DNA of 11,657 nt from an uncultured Lachnospiraceae bacterium. GTDB taxonomy: Bacteria; Bacillota; Clostridia; Lachnospirales; Lachnospiraceae. The position numbers were made by a program, and so were the translations under genes. How positions within the stretch are numbered: position 1 is the first letter of the stretch; every line of letters starts with the position of its first letter. Positions 1 through 6,654 of this stretch are shown in pieces. Where the stretch lies: positions 1 through 11,657 of the forward strand of contig CATYEA010000041.1 of NCBI GenBank assembly GCA_958405355.1, given 5' to 3'. The notes beneath the pieces were generated by a model. The model was not told where the DNA came from, ran no database searches, and saw only the letters and a program-made list of their open reading frames with translations.

Positions 1-759
1 GAGCGTGCTAAAGAAATTTTGCATACCTATGGGGATTTTGATGCCATCGGTATCAGTACAGCCGGACAGGTGGATTCCCAAAATGGGAAGATTCATTATG
101 CCAATGATAATATTCCAAACTATACAGGAATGGAAATCCGGGCTGTTTTGGAAAAGGAATTCGGAGTTCCTGTTGCGGTGGAAAATGATGTCAATGCGGC
201 GGCTCTCGGAGAGCTTTACTTTGGCGCGGCACAGGGTAGTAAAAATTTCCTGTGTCTGACCTATGGCACCGGTGTCGGTGGGGCTATCGTTTTAAACGGC
301 GGCATTTATACGGGAAATACATTTTCCGGAGCAAGCTTTGGAGGCATTGTTGTCCATCCTGAAGCTATTAAAAAAGACGTGGAATTCAGCGGATGTTATG
401 AGAAATATGCATCGACAACAGCGCTGGTCAAACGGGTGATGGCTGTGGATGCTGCGCTGGATAACGGTCGTAAGATTTTTGAAGCCTTTGAACGGCCGGA
501 AATCCGGGCTGAGATTGATGCATGGATTGATGAGATCGTCTACGGACTGATAACATTGATTCACATTTTTAATCCTTCGGATATCCTGCTGGGCGGCGGT
601 ATCCTTGCTCAGAAATATATTATTGAAGAAGTGTGCCGACGGGTGGATGAAGGTATTTCCGAAGGCTTCCGGGGAACGAAAATCCGTCAGACCGGGCTTG
701 GCAATCAGGCCGGACTTTTAGGAGCAGCATGGCTTGCTTCAGGACTTTTAGAGAAATAA
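1..759 (+). CDS. ROK-family sugar kinase, 3' part (possible N-acetylmannosamine kinase)
   Basis: The reading frame is open from base 1, so the N-terminus (about 40-50 residues, with the first phosphate-binding loop) lies outside the window; 252 residues are visible. ROK hallmarks are clear: ISTAGQVD (sugar-binding side of the N-terminal domain), VENDVNAAALGE, the GTGVGGAIVLNGGIYTG glycine-rich stretch, and a C-terminal DILLGGG followed by GLLGAAWLA. ROK kinases phosphorylate hexoses or N-acetylhexosamines with ATP in the cytoplasm; next to a nan-type operon the natural substrate would be ManNAc, but this is inference. Oddities: where canonical ROK proteins have GExGH this one reads GASFGG, and the CxCGxxGC zinc site is reduced to SGC in FSGCYEKYAS (codons about 379-414). 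A ROK subgroup with a degenerate zinc site and the YASTTALV sequence exists, so this need not mean loss of function. Glucokinase, beta-glucoside kinase or fructokinase activity is not excluded. Confidence 0.9.
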   Translation, partial: ERAKEILHTYGDFDAIGISTAGQVDSQNGKIHYANDNIPNYTGMEIRAVLEKEFGVPVAVENDVNAAALGELYFGAAQGSKNFLCLTYGTGVGGAIVLNGGIYTGNTFSGASFGGIVVHPEAIKKDVEFSGCYEKYASTTALVKRVMAVDAALDNGRKIFEAFERPEIRAEIDAWIDEIVYGLITLIHIFNPSDILLGGGILAQKYIIEEVCRRVDEGISEGFRGTKIRQTGLGNQAGLLGAAWLASGLLEK

Positions 760-770
760 AAAAATGTAAT

Positions 771-830
771 AAAAAACAGCTGTTTGTTTCTGTCACATTG
801 AATCGGTGACAGAAAAACGGCTGTTTTTTT
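771..830. terminator. Long hairpin terminator between convergent genes, probably bidirectional
   Basis: Bases 771-784 pair with 816-829 (AAAAAACAGC against GCTGTTTTTT, then a short continuation with one G-U pair). After a two-base bulge at 785-786, bases 787-796 (TTTCTGTCAC) pair with 806-815 (GTGACAGAAA), leaving a 9-base loop. The A-run on the left and T-run on the right give a U-tract on both strands. It sits exactly between the stop of the ROK gene (759) and the stop of the opposing RpiR gene (833), so it can end transcription from both sides. Confidence 0.9.
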
Positions 831-832
831 AA

Positions 833-1690
833 TTACAATAGTTTTTTTGCGATGGCCTGAGCTGTCGATGCGCGGGCAGCAGCCCGAATTTCCGGATTCT
901 TTCGACAATAACCATAGAACAAACACTCAATCAAAAATAATTGTCCGACTTTAGCGGCAATGGAACCGGATTGGAGCGGGCTTTCACTGTATCCGCATTG
1001 TAAAACGATGTCGGCAAATTCTGCCGCCCGGGATTTTGGAAAATGCGTGACAAGAATAATCGGTGTTTTTCTCTGTTTTGCAAGCTGTAGAACCTCTTCC
1101 ATATCTTTTGTGGAACCGGAGTAAGAAAAGAAAAAGATAACATCCTGAGGAGAAGCCAGTGCGGCCGCCATCGTCTGCATATGTGAATCTTCAATATGGA
1201 TAAAATTTGATGTTGTCGTGGAAAAACGGGCCCATGCTTCCATAGCCATAACCATGCTTCCACCCTGACCGAAACAGTAGACATGGCGTGCTCCTGAAAG
1301 AAGGTTAACGGCTTTGTCAAGAGTTTTTTCCTCCAGATGTTCCAGTGTTTCATTCAGGGAAACGATATTTGATGCATGCAGCTTGTGGCACATAGTATCG
1401 AAATTATCGTCTGCATTGATCGTTTGGGGAATATCCGAAGGATCACCCAGATCATTGGTCCGTTCACATTTTGCTAAAGCCAGTTTAAAGTCGTTATAAC
1501 CGGAAAGACCAAGTCCGCGGCAAAAACGGGTAATTGTCGCTTCGGATACGCCGCAGCTTTCCGCCAGGGAGGTGATAGACATATATTGTGTGCTGGCTGT
1601 GTTGGCAAAGATATAGTCTGCCAGTTTTTTTCCGGAACGGGTCAACGAGTTATATTGTTTTGTAATAGAATCCAGTATATTTTCAGCCAA
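833..1690 (-). CDS. RpiR/MurR-family transcriptional regulator with SIS domain (candidate NanR-type)
   Basis: The 285-residue product has the two-part RpiR plan. Residues about 1-77 form the HTH_6 DNA-binding domain, including SITSLAESCGVSEATITRFC (39-58, turn and recognition helix) and LGLSGYNDFKLALAK. Residues about 125-260 form a SIS sugar-phosphate-binding domain, with VYCFGQGGS (137-145) and FSYSGSTKDMEEV (188-200), the two classic phosphate-contacting loops. Length matches the family. The start is a TTG at 1690, chosen because an AAGGAGG site lies 7 bases upstream (1698-1704) and the HTH domain begins directly after it. It is transcribed divergently from the importer operon and convergently to the ROK kinase. 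Known RpiR-type NanR proteins sense ManNAc-6-P, which suggests but does not prove the same here. MurR-like or other amino-sugar regulators are the alternatives. Confidence 0.93.
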   Translation of the reverse strand: MAENILDSITKQYNSLTRSGKKLADYIFANTASTQYMSITSLAESCGVSEATITRFCRGLGLSGYNDFKLALAKCERTNDLGDPSDIPQTINADDNFDTMCHKLHASNIVSLNETLEHLEEKTLDKAVNLLSGARHVYCFGQGGSMVMAMEAWARFSTTTSNFIHIEDSHMQTMAAALASPQDVIFFFSYSGSTKDMEEVLQLAKQRKTPIILVTHFPKSRAAEFADIVLQCGYSESPLQSGSIAAKVGQLFLIECLFYGYCRKNPEIRAAARASTAQAIAKKLL

Positions 1691-1697
1691 GAAACCG

Positions 1698-1704
1698 CCT
1701 CCTT
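1698..1704 (-). promoter_or_regulatory. Ribosome binding site fixing a TTG start for the RpiR gene
   Basis: On the minus strand AAGGAGG is followed by a 7-base spacer (CGGTTTC) and TTG. This is a near-perfect Shine-Dalgarno at ideal spacing, and no nearby in-frame ATG has anything comparable, so the non-ATG start is well supported. Confidence 0.85.
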
Positions 1705-1727
1705 GTATATATTCAAAATCTATTACG

Positions 1728-1756
1728 ATTATAAAACAATTTGATTTCTAACGCAA
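1728..1756 (-). promoter_or_regulatory. Sigma-A-type promoter of the RpiR gene
   Basis: Reading the minus strand, TTGCGT (1756-1751) is followed after exactly 17 bases by a consensus TATAAT (1733-1728). Transcription would begin about base 1721, giving a leader of about 30 bases before the TTG start at 1690. The dyad at 1759-1775 lies just upstream of the -35 box. Confidence 0.75.
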
Positions 1757-1757
1757 G

Positions 1758-1777
1758 GAAAGTTTCAAAAACTTTTC
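1758..1777. promoter_or_regulatory. Inverted repeat next to the RpiR gene -35 box
   Basis: AAAGTTT (1759-1765) and AAACTTT (1769-1775) form a dyad with a 3-base gap. On the minus strand the same stretch shows two TTGAAA copies about one helical turn apart, and GAAA/TTTC half-sites recall those of the 1929-1943 palindrome. It is a candidate regulator site for autoregulation. Confidence is modest because the region is AT-rich. Confidence 0.35.
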
Positions 1778-1927
1778 AAATGTAATGACAAAAATTTACA
1801 TTTTAATGAATATACCTTTAAATTTTCCTATATTCGGTATTCTTTTTGCTTAATTCAAAAAGGCAAAAACAAATCTATCTTGTGCAATGTGTACAAAAAA
1901 TAAATGGATTTTCATGTAATTAAGACA

Positions 1928-1956
1928 TTGAAAATTATTTTCAGAAAGAGTATTAT
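1928..1956 (+). promoter_or_regulatory. Sigma-A-type promoter of the importer/catabolic operon
   Basis: TTGAAA (1928-1933), a 17-base spacer, then TATTAT (1951-1956) make a good vegetative promoter. The start site would fall near 1963, leaving a leader of about 44 bases before the ATG at 2007. A perfect palindrome (1929-1943) overlaps the -35 box and half the spacer, so a bound protein would block RNA polymerase. Confidence 0.75.
1929..1943. promoter_or_regulatory. Perfect 15-bp palindrome over the -35 box, candidate RpiR operator
   Basis: The sequence TGAAAATTATTTTCA has two identical 7-base arms around a single central T. TGAAA...TTTCA half-sites of this kind fit general expectations for RpiR-family operators. 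Its placement inside the operon promoter, opposite a divergent RpiR gene, suggests repression relieved by a sugar phosphate. The pairing with this regulator is inferred from position only. Confidence 0.6.
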
Positions 1957-2006
1957 AAATGTAACGATGAGCATGTGAATGCTTAGTGCAAAAGGAGGAT
2001 GTTACT

Positions 2007-3614
2007 ATGAAAAAAATGTTGGCCGCCTTATTGGCAACCACGCTGGTTGTAGCTTCTTTAGTCGGATGTGGTTCCGGCAGTAAAGAGACAACAGCAGCAA
2101 AGTCCGACGAAACAACAGCAGAGAGCGTTGCAGAAGCAGCGTCCGTTGACGGCGGAACTTTAAAATTGTCTGTAACGACAGGTGATGGTTCTACAACAGA
2201 TGACAAGATTCCAACACCATGGTATAACCGTATCATGGCAACAAATCTGATGTTCCGTGCCCTGCTTATTGCAGACAGCGATTTGACAAATCCACAGCCG
2301 GATTTGGCAGAATCTGTAGAAATTAGTGAAGATGGCCTCGTATACACCATTACAATGAAAGATGGTTTGAAATGGTCCGATGGCGAAGCTCTGACAGCAG
2401 AAGATGTTCAGTGGTCTATTGAAACAGCATTAAAAGCTGCAACATGTAACTCCATTTATACATCTGCTTTCAAGAAAATCGACAGTATGGCTATCGATGG
2501 CAGCACAATCACTATGACACTGACTGAGCCATACGCTGCAATGAAAGATGTACTTGCTCAGTTCGCAATCTTACCAAAACATTGTCTTGAAAACGCAGAC
2601 CCTCTGACTCTGGAATCTGACGCGTTCTGGACAAATCCAGTTTGCTCCGGTATGTACACACTGAATGAACTGAATGTTGGTAACTACTTTACATTAAAAG
2701 TAAATGAAAATTATGAAGGCACAGCACCAAAGATCCAGTCTATTATCTGCTACTTTGTACAGGATTACATTACAGCAGCACAGGCAGGACAGGCTGACTA
2801 TGTATTCGGCAACGCAGCTGACCTTGTAGAAGCTCTTGAAGGTATGCCAAATTACACAGAACATGAAGTTGATGTATTATTCTACAAATATTTCCTGTTC
2901 AACATGAAGGGTGTTGACGGTAACGAAAACGAGGCTATGCAGAACGTAGAAGTTCGTAAAGCATTGATCGAAGCAATCGACCGTGCAACTCTGGCAACAC
3001 TTTATCCGACAGCAAGCGTTCTGAACAGTGGTGTTCCAAACAGCAACGAAGCTTACAATGGTTTCGAATATACTTTCGATGCTGAAAAAGCAAAAGCAGA
3101 CCTTCAGGCTGCTGGCTATGATATGAGCCGTACACTGAAAATCTGCTACTATAACAATGACCAGACATCTATCGACTTGATCCAGACAGTTGTTCATTAC
3201 CTTGAACAGACTGGTTTGACAGTTGAAGCTACATTGTCCAACGATGGTACAACAGACCTGTTTACAACACGTAACTACGATATCGGTTTCAAAGGTAAGA
3301 GTGCATTCTCCATCGATGAATGGTATACCGAATATCAGAGTACAGATGCTCTGTTCGCTAACGTATTCGGCGGAACAGATGAATTTGATGAACTGGTTAA
3401 CAACCTGTTCAAAGCTACAGACTCCGCAGCAAGAAACGAAGCTCTGAAAGCTCTGCAGGATAAAGAACAGGAAGCTGTTTATAAAGTTCCTGTATTCACT
3501 GTTGGTACATATGTATTCACAAGTGACAAAGTTGTCATTCCGGAAGGCGTAACATTCTGCAATCCACTGTACATGTGTGATCTGGATTTCGCTAACTGGG
3601 AAATGGCTCAGTAA
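2007..3614 (+). CDS. ABC transporter solute-binding lipoprotein, family 5 (peptide/Opp class; likely sialic acid or sialoside)
   Basis: The 535-residue product is exported and lipid-anchored. MKK and a hydrophobic core lead to the lipobox LVGC, with Cys21 as the lipidated residue, followed by a Ser/Thr/Ala/Glu-rich linker to about residue 48. The SBP_bac_5 signature is present as PDLAESVEISEDGLVYTI (98-115) and LKWSDGEALTAEDVQWSIE (121-139), and the overall length fits the class. The start is ATG at 2007, 8 bases after AGGAGG (1993-1998); an in-frame GTG at 1986 would lengthen the signal peptide without its own site. It is the first gene of the operon and is followed by its permeases and ATPases. 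Family 5 proteins bind peptides, nickel, glycosides or sugars, so the ligand cannot be read from sequence. The nanA and nagA neighbours favour Neu5Ac or a sialylated glycan, analogous to the Opp-like SAT systems. Confidence 0.93.
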   Translation: MKKMLAALLATTLVVASLVGCGSGSKETTAAKSDETTAESVAEAASVDGGTLKLSVTTGDGSTTDDKIPTPWYNRIMATNLMFRALLIADSDLTNPQPDLAESVEISEDGLVYTITMKDGLKWSDGEALTAEDVQWSIETALKAATCNSIYTSAFKKIDSMAIDGSTITMTLTEPYAAMKDVLAQFAILPKHCLENADPLTLESDAFWTNPVCSGMYTLNELNVGNYFTLKVNENYEGTAPKIQSIICYFVQDYITAAQAGQADYVFGNAADLVEALEGMPNYTEHEVDVLFYKYFLFNMKGVDGNENEAMQNVEVRKALIEAIDRATLATLYPTASVLNSGVPNSNEAYNGFEYTFDAEKAKADLQAAGYDMSRTLKICYYNNDQTSIDLIQTVVHYLEQTGLTVEATLSNDGTTDLFTTRNYDIGFKGKSAFSIDEWYTEYQSTDALFANVFGGTDEFDELVNNLFKATDSAARNEALKALQDKEQEAVYKVPVFTVGTYVFTSDKVVIPEGVTFCNPLYMCDLDFANWEMAQ

Positions 3615-3654
3615 GATAGTTATTTAGAAATCAAACAATGATTCAGTGATTAAA

Positions 3655-3692
3655 GGGGGAGACAGGAGAGATTTTTTCGAAAGTCTCCCCTT
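3655..3692 (+). terminator. Intercistronic stem-loop after the binding-protein gene (partial terminator or mRNA stabiliser)
   Basis: GGGGAGAC (3656-3663) pairs perfectly with GTCTCCCC (3683-3690), extended by a G-U and an A-T pair. The loop is 19 bases and contains TTTCGAAA. The downstream tail (TTGTTTATGG) is only weakly U-rich. Its position in the 134-base gap between the binding protein and the first permease is typical of ABC operons, where such hairpins keep the binding protein more abundant than the membrane parts by partial termination or 3'-end protection. Confidence 0.6.
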
Positions 3693-3748
3693 GTTTATGG
3701 GAGGTTAAGAATCCTTGTTTGATGTTGCTTTAAGAATGGGGTGATAGA

Positions 3749-4708
3749 ATGTTAAAATTCATCATTAAGAAGCTGCTTATGATGATTCCGATGCTTTTAG
3801 TTATCAGTTTTATTGTATATTATGGTCTGCAGCTGACAGGTATCGACCCGATCAACTTTATGGTCAGCCCGGAGATGCTTTCCTCAAATAAAGAAAATGT
3901 TGAAGCATTGAGAGAATCTCTTGGATTGAATGACCCATTGATCGTACAGTATTTCCGTTGGCTTGGAAATATTCTTCATGGTGACCTTGGATATTCCTTC
4001 GATGGTTCATCCATCGCTTCTGTTATCGCAGTAAGACTTCCATATACCTTTGAGCTGGCTGGATATTCACTTCTTTTTTCCACCATCATTGGTATCGGTA
4101 TCGGTATTATTTCTGCAGTACGTCAGAATGGTATTATCGATTATGTAGGACGTGTTCTGGCCGTTTTAGGACAGGCTGTTCCTCAGTTCCTTGTTGGTAT
4201 TATATTGATTCAGGTTTTCTCAATTAAACTTGGTTGGTTTCCGGCGAGCAACCGTGTCAGTCCGGATGCAACAAGCGCTCTTGCAGATGCCTTCTTCCAT
4301 TTGTTCCTTCCGGTTCTCACACTGACGATCGGTATGGTAGCTGTATTGATGCGTTATGCACGAAACACCATGCTGGATGTATTGAACAGTGATTATATTA
4401 AAACAGCACGTTCCAAAGGTATTCCGGAATGGAAGGTTTATTTGAAACATGGATTCCGAAATGCCATGAAACCGGTTCTGGTTATTTTGGTATTCCGTAT
4501 TCCTGCATTGATCGGTGGTTCCGTTGTTATTGAAACCGTATTCTCTTATCCGGGAATCGGCTTGACAATGACGAATGCCATCGTATCCGGTGATTATCCG
4601 GTCGTTCTTGTAACAACATTGATTATTGCGGCTACCATGTTGATCTGTTCTTTCATGGTCGATGTATTCAACGCATTGTTAGATCCGCGTGTACGTCTTG
4701 GTGAATAA
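3749..4708 (+). CDS. ABC transporter permease, DppB/OppB type
   Basis: The 319-residue integral membrane protein has the DppB/OppB plan. It has an N-terminal membrane segment (about 8-28), a periplasmic-side region with DPINFMVSPE and LRESLGLNDPLIVQYFRWL (55-72), a core of about five further helices, and the EAA coupling loop at about 212-242 (LNSDYIKTARSKGIPEW through NAMKP). That loop contacts the ATPases. The C-terminal ETVFSYPGIGLT (262-273) and LDPRVRLGE are typical of the family. The ATG at 3749 follows GGGGTGA (3738-3744). Only 17 bases separate it from the second permease. It forms the importer's channel with that protein. Length and motifs are intact. The transported substrate is inferred from the operon, not from this protein. 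Confidence 0.93.
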   Translation: MLKFIIKKLLMMIPMLLVISFIVYYGLQLTGIDPINFMVSPEMLSSNKENVEALRESLGLNDPLIVQYFRWLGNILHGDLGYSFDGSSIASVIAVRLPYTFELAGYSLLFSTIIGIGIGIISAVRQNGIIDYVGRVLAVLGQAVPQFLVGIILIQVFSIKLGWFPASNRVSPDATSALADAFFHLFLPVLTLTIGMVAVLMRYARNTMLDVLNSDYIKTARSKGIPEWKVYLKHGFRNAMKPVLVILVFRIPALIGGSVVIETVFSYPGIGLTMTNAIVSGDYPVVLVTTLIIAATMLICSFMVDVFNALLDPRVRLGE

Positions 4709-4725
4709 AGAAGGAGGAAGAATTT

Positions 4726-5613
4726 ATGGGTGAAACAACGAGTATTAAAGATTCGAATAAAAGCGCATCTTCTTCTTTATTTAAACGAAATGTGCGAAAA
4801 TTTATGAACAATAAGCTGGCTGTTCTCGGCTTGGTTATCATTGTAGTTATTACCGTTGCCTGCATCATTGGCATGATCGTTGGTGTAGACTATGGCACGC
4901 CGGTATTGACTGATATGAAACAGGCTCCGGGAAATGGACATCTCTTTGGTACAGACACGATTGGTCGTGATCTGTTTGCCCGTGTCCTTGTCGGTGGATG
5001 TTATTCCATTCTGATTGGTGCTTTCTGTGCGGTCATGAGTTCTGTTATCGGTGCGATTTTAGGAGCGCTTGCCGGATATTTCGGTGGAAAAGTGGATATG
5101 ATTCTTATTCGTATTTCCGAGATTTTCCAGGCATTCCCACAGTTGGTACTTGTCATGATGCTTGTGGCTATCGTAAATAAACGAGGCCTTGGCAATTTGT
5201 TGTTTATCTTTGTATTTACCGGATGGATGACGACTTTCCGTATGGTCCGCAACGAATTTATGAGTTTGAAAAACGAGACCTACGTTAAAGTATGCGAAGC
5301 TTTCGGTATGAAGAAGAGCAACATTATGTTTAAGCAGATTCTTCCGAATGTAATGAGCCCAATTATCGTTTCCACAACGACAAACGTTGCGTTCTTCATT
5401 CTGCAGGAAGCAGCACTTTCCTTCATTGGTCTTGGTGTGGCTGACAGTACACCGACCTGGGGAAATATTTTAAATGCGGCGAAATCCGTATCCGTTGTTA
5501 CTAACCAGTGGTGGATCTGGGTATTCCCTGGTCTTGCCATCAGTCTTTTTGTCCTGGCAATCAACTTCTTCGGCGACGGTCTGCGTGATGTGCTGGATGC
5601 TAAACAGCAGTAA
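4726..5613 (+). CDS. ABC transporter permease, DppC/OppC type
   Basis: The 295-residue product has an OppC N-terminal segment (basic FKRNVRKFMNNK then a hydrophobic helix, about 19-53). The family signature GTDTIGRDLFARVLVGG follows at 75-91, then about five more membrane segments, the EAA coupling loop at about 185-215 (VKVCEAFGMKKSNIMFKQI, then LPN), FIGLGV and PTWGNIL (233-249), and the terminal GDGLRDVLD (283-291). All expected parts are present. The start at ATG 4726 is set by AAGGAGG (4711-4717). The stop codon is embedded in the next gene's ribosome binding site, which suggests coupled translation with the ATPase. It pairs with the upstream permease to form the membrane pore. Confidence 0.94.
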   Translation: MGETTSIKDSNKSASSSLFKRNVRKFMNNKLAVLGLVIIVVITVACIIGMIVGVDYGTPVLTDMKQAPGNGHLFGTDTIGRDLFARVLVGGCYSILIGAFCAVMSSVIGAILGALAGYFGGKVDMILIRISEIFQAFPQLVLVMMLVAIVNKRGLGNLLFIFVFTGWMTTFRMVRNEFMSLKNETYVKVCEAFGMKKSNIMFKQILPNVMSPIIVSTTTNVAFFILQEAALSFIGLGVADSTPTWGNILNAAKSVSVVTNQWWIWVFPGLAISLFVLAINFFGDGLRDVLDAKQQ

Positions 5614-5624
5614 GGAGGGGCATC

Positions 5625-6653
5625 ATGGATAATAAAGAAATTATTTTAAATGTTGAGAAATTAAATACAACTTTCATTTCAGATAGAAAAGAAATTAAAA
5701 TTGTTAAAGATGTATCTTTCCAGGTGCGCCGCGGAAAGACTCTGGCTGTTGTTGGTGAATCCGGCTGCGGCAAGAGTGTTACCATGAACTCCATCATGCG
5801 TTTTACAGGAAAGAATGCTATTGTTAAAGCAGACAGTATCCAGTATAATGCTTTAAAGGATGGTAAAGTCACCGAATATCATCTGGAAAGTATTAAAGAA
5901 CCAAATGGTCCTGAAATGCGGGCGCTCCGTGGACCGGACATGTCCATGGTATTCCAGGATCCGATGTCCAGTCTGAATCCGGTATATAAGGTTGGTGACC
6001 AGGTGGCAGAGGGACTTCTTCAGCACAATAAAGGCATGAAGAAAGATGAAGCCCGTCAGAAGGTTTTGGAAATGTTCCGTAAACTGGGTATTCCGGATCC
6101 GGAAGAACGTATTGATTGTTATCCGCATCAGTTCTCCGGCGGTATGAAACAGCGTGTTGTTATTGCCATCGCTATGATCTGTAATCCGGAATTGATCATC
6201 TGTGACGAGCCGACAACGGCGCTAGACGTAACGATTCAGGCTCAGATCATGGATCTTTTAAAAGAACTTCAGTTAAAAGAGGGTAAATCCATTATCCTTA
6301 TTACACATAACATGGGATTGGTAGCTGAGATGGCGGATGAAGTCTGTGTTATGTATATGGGCCGTGTGGTTGAGTTCGGAAGTCTGGAAGATCTTTTTGA
6401 CCGCACAAGTCATCCATATACACGGGCATTGCTCCGAAGCGTTCCTGTTCTCGGCCTGGCTGACGGACAGAAACTGGAGACGATTCCGGGTGCTACACCG
6501 AATCCGGCAGACTTAAAGGGCGGCTGTGAATTTGCCGACCGTTGTTCCGAATGTATGGAACGCTGCCGTGAAAAGACGATACCAATGTTTGAAATTTCCC
6601 CGGGACACCGGGTACGTTGCCTGAAATTTGATTCTTATCCGGAGGTGGACTGA
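5625..6653 (+). CDS. ABC transporter ATP-binding protein, DppD/OppD type
   Basis: This 342-residue ATPase powers import. It has Walker A GESGCGKS (44-51), Q-loop Q111 in VFQDPMSSLNP, signature FSGGMKQR (170-177), Walker B LIICDEP (190-196) with the catalytic Glu, D-loop ALD, and the switch His228. The C-terminal oligopeptide-transporter domain (about 250-342) carries a cysteine set at C301, C307, C310, C314 and C332. From memory, DppD-type proteins studied by cryo-EM hold a [4Fe-4S] cluster here, and the spacing is compatible with that. The start is ATG 5625, with AAGGAGGG (5612-5619) overlapping the previous stop. The next ATPase starts one base after this stop. It is a full-length, apparently active subunit, expected to form a heterodimer with the next gene product on the inner face of the membrane. 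Confidence 0.95.
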   Translation: MDNKEIILNVEKLNTTFISDRKEIKIVKDVSFQVRRGKTLAVVGESGCGKSVTMNSIMRFTGKNAIVKADSIQYNALKDGKVTEYHLESIKEPNGPEMRALRGPDMSMVFQDPMSSLNPVYKVGDQVAEGLLQHNKGMKKDEARQKVLEMFRKLGIPDPEERIDCYPHQFSGGMKQRVVIAIAMICNPELIICDEPTTALDVTIQAQIMDLLKELQLKEGKSIILITHNMGLVAEMADEVCVMYMGRVVEFGSLEDLFDRTSHPYTRALLRSVPVLGLADGQKLETIPGATPNPADLKGGCEFADRCSECMERCREKTIPMFEISPGHRVRCLKFDSYPEVD

Positions 6654-6654
6654 T

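Larger units (their letters stand above)
1691..2006. promoter_or_regulatory. Divergent control region between the regulator and importer operon
   Basis: This is a 316-base, strongly AT-rich stretch with no credible gene. It holds both ribosome binding sites, one promoter per direction, and several dyads. These are 1759-1775 (AAAGTTT/AAACTTT, 3-base gap), 1778-1803 (AAATGTAA/TTACATTT, 10-base gap), 1842-1862 (CTTTTTG/CAAAAAG, 7-base gap), 1880-1896 (TTGTGCA/TGTACAA, one mismatch, 3-base gap), 1929-1943 (perfect, 1-base centre) and 1970-1983 (AGCAT/ATGCT, 4-base gap, in the 5' leader). In DNA this AT-rich some short dyads are expected by chance; the 1929-1943 palindrome is the strongest candidate for a real operator. 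Confidence 0.75.

Noticed and set aside
19-21. TTG at 19 as the start of the ROK kinase
   Set aside because: The frame is open back to base 1, and about 40 residues of the N-terminal ATP-binding part are missing, so the gene is truncated by the window edge and TTG here is an internal Leu.
1960-1973. Possible catabolite-control (cre) site in the leader
   Set aside because: TGTAACGATGAGCA has the TG...CA ends, but the central CG is shifted by one base from the cre consensus, so the match is poor.
1986-2006. GTG start seven codons upstream for the binding protein
   Set aside because: It would place the strong AGGAGG site inside the coding region and spoil the compact MKK signal peptide; ATG 2007 has ideal spacing.
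3223-3447. Open frame overlapping the binding-protein gene, and the many antisense open frames in the window
   Set aside because: They lie inside well-supported genes, have no ribosome sites or recognisable motifs, and are explained as frame shadows.
6628-6654. TTG start extending the second ATPase upstream
   Set aside because: It lies inside the preceding gene with no ribosome site, while ATG 6655 follows GGAGGTG at good spacing.
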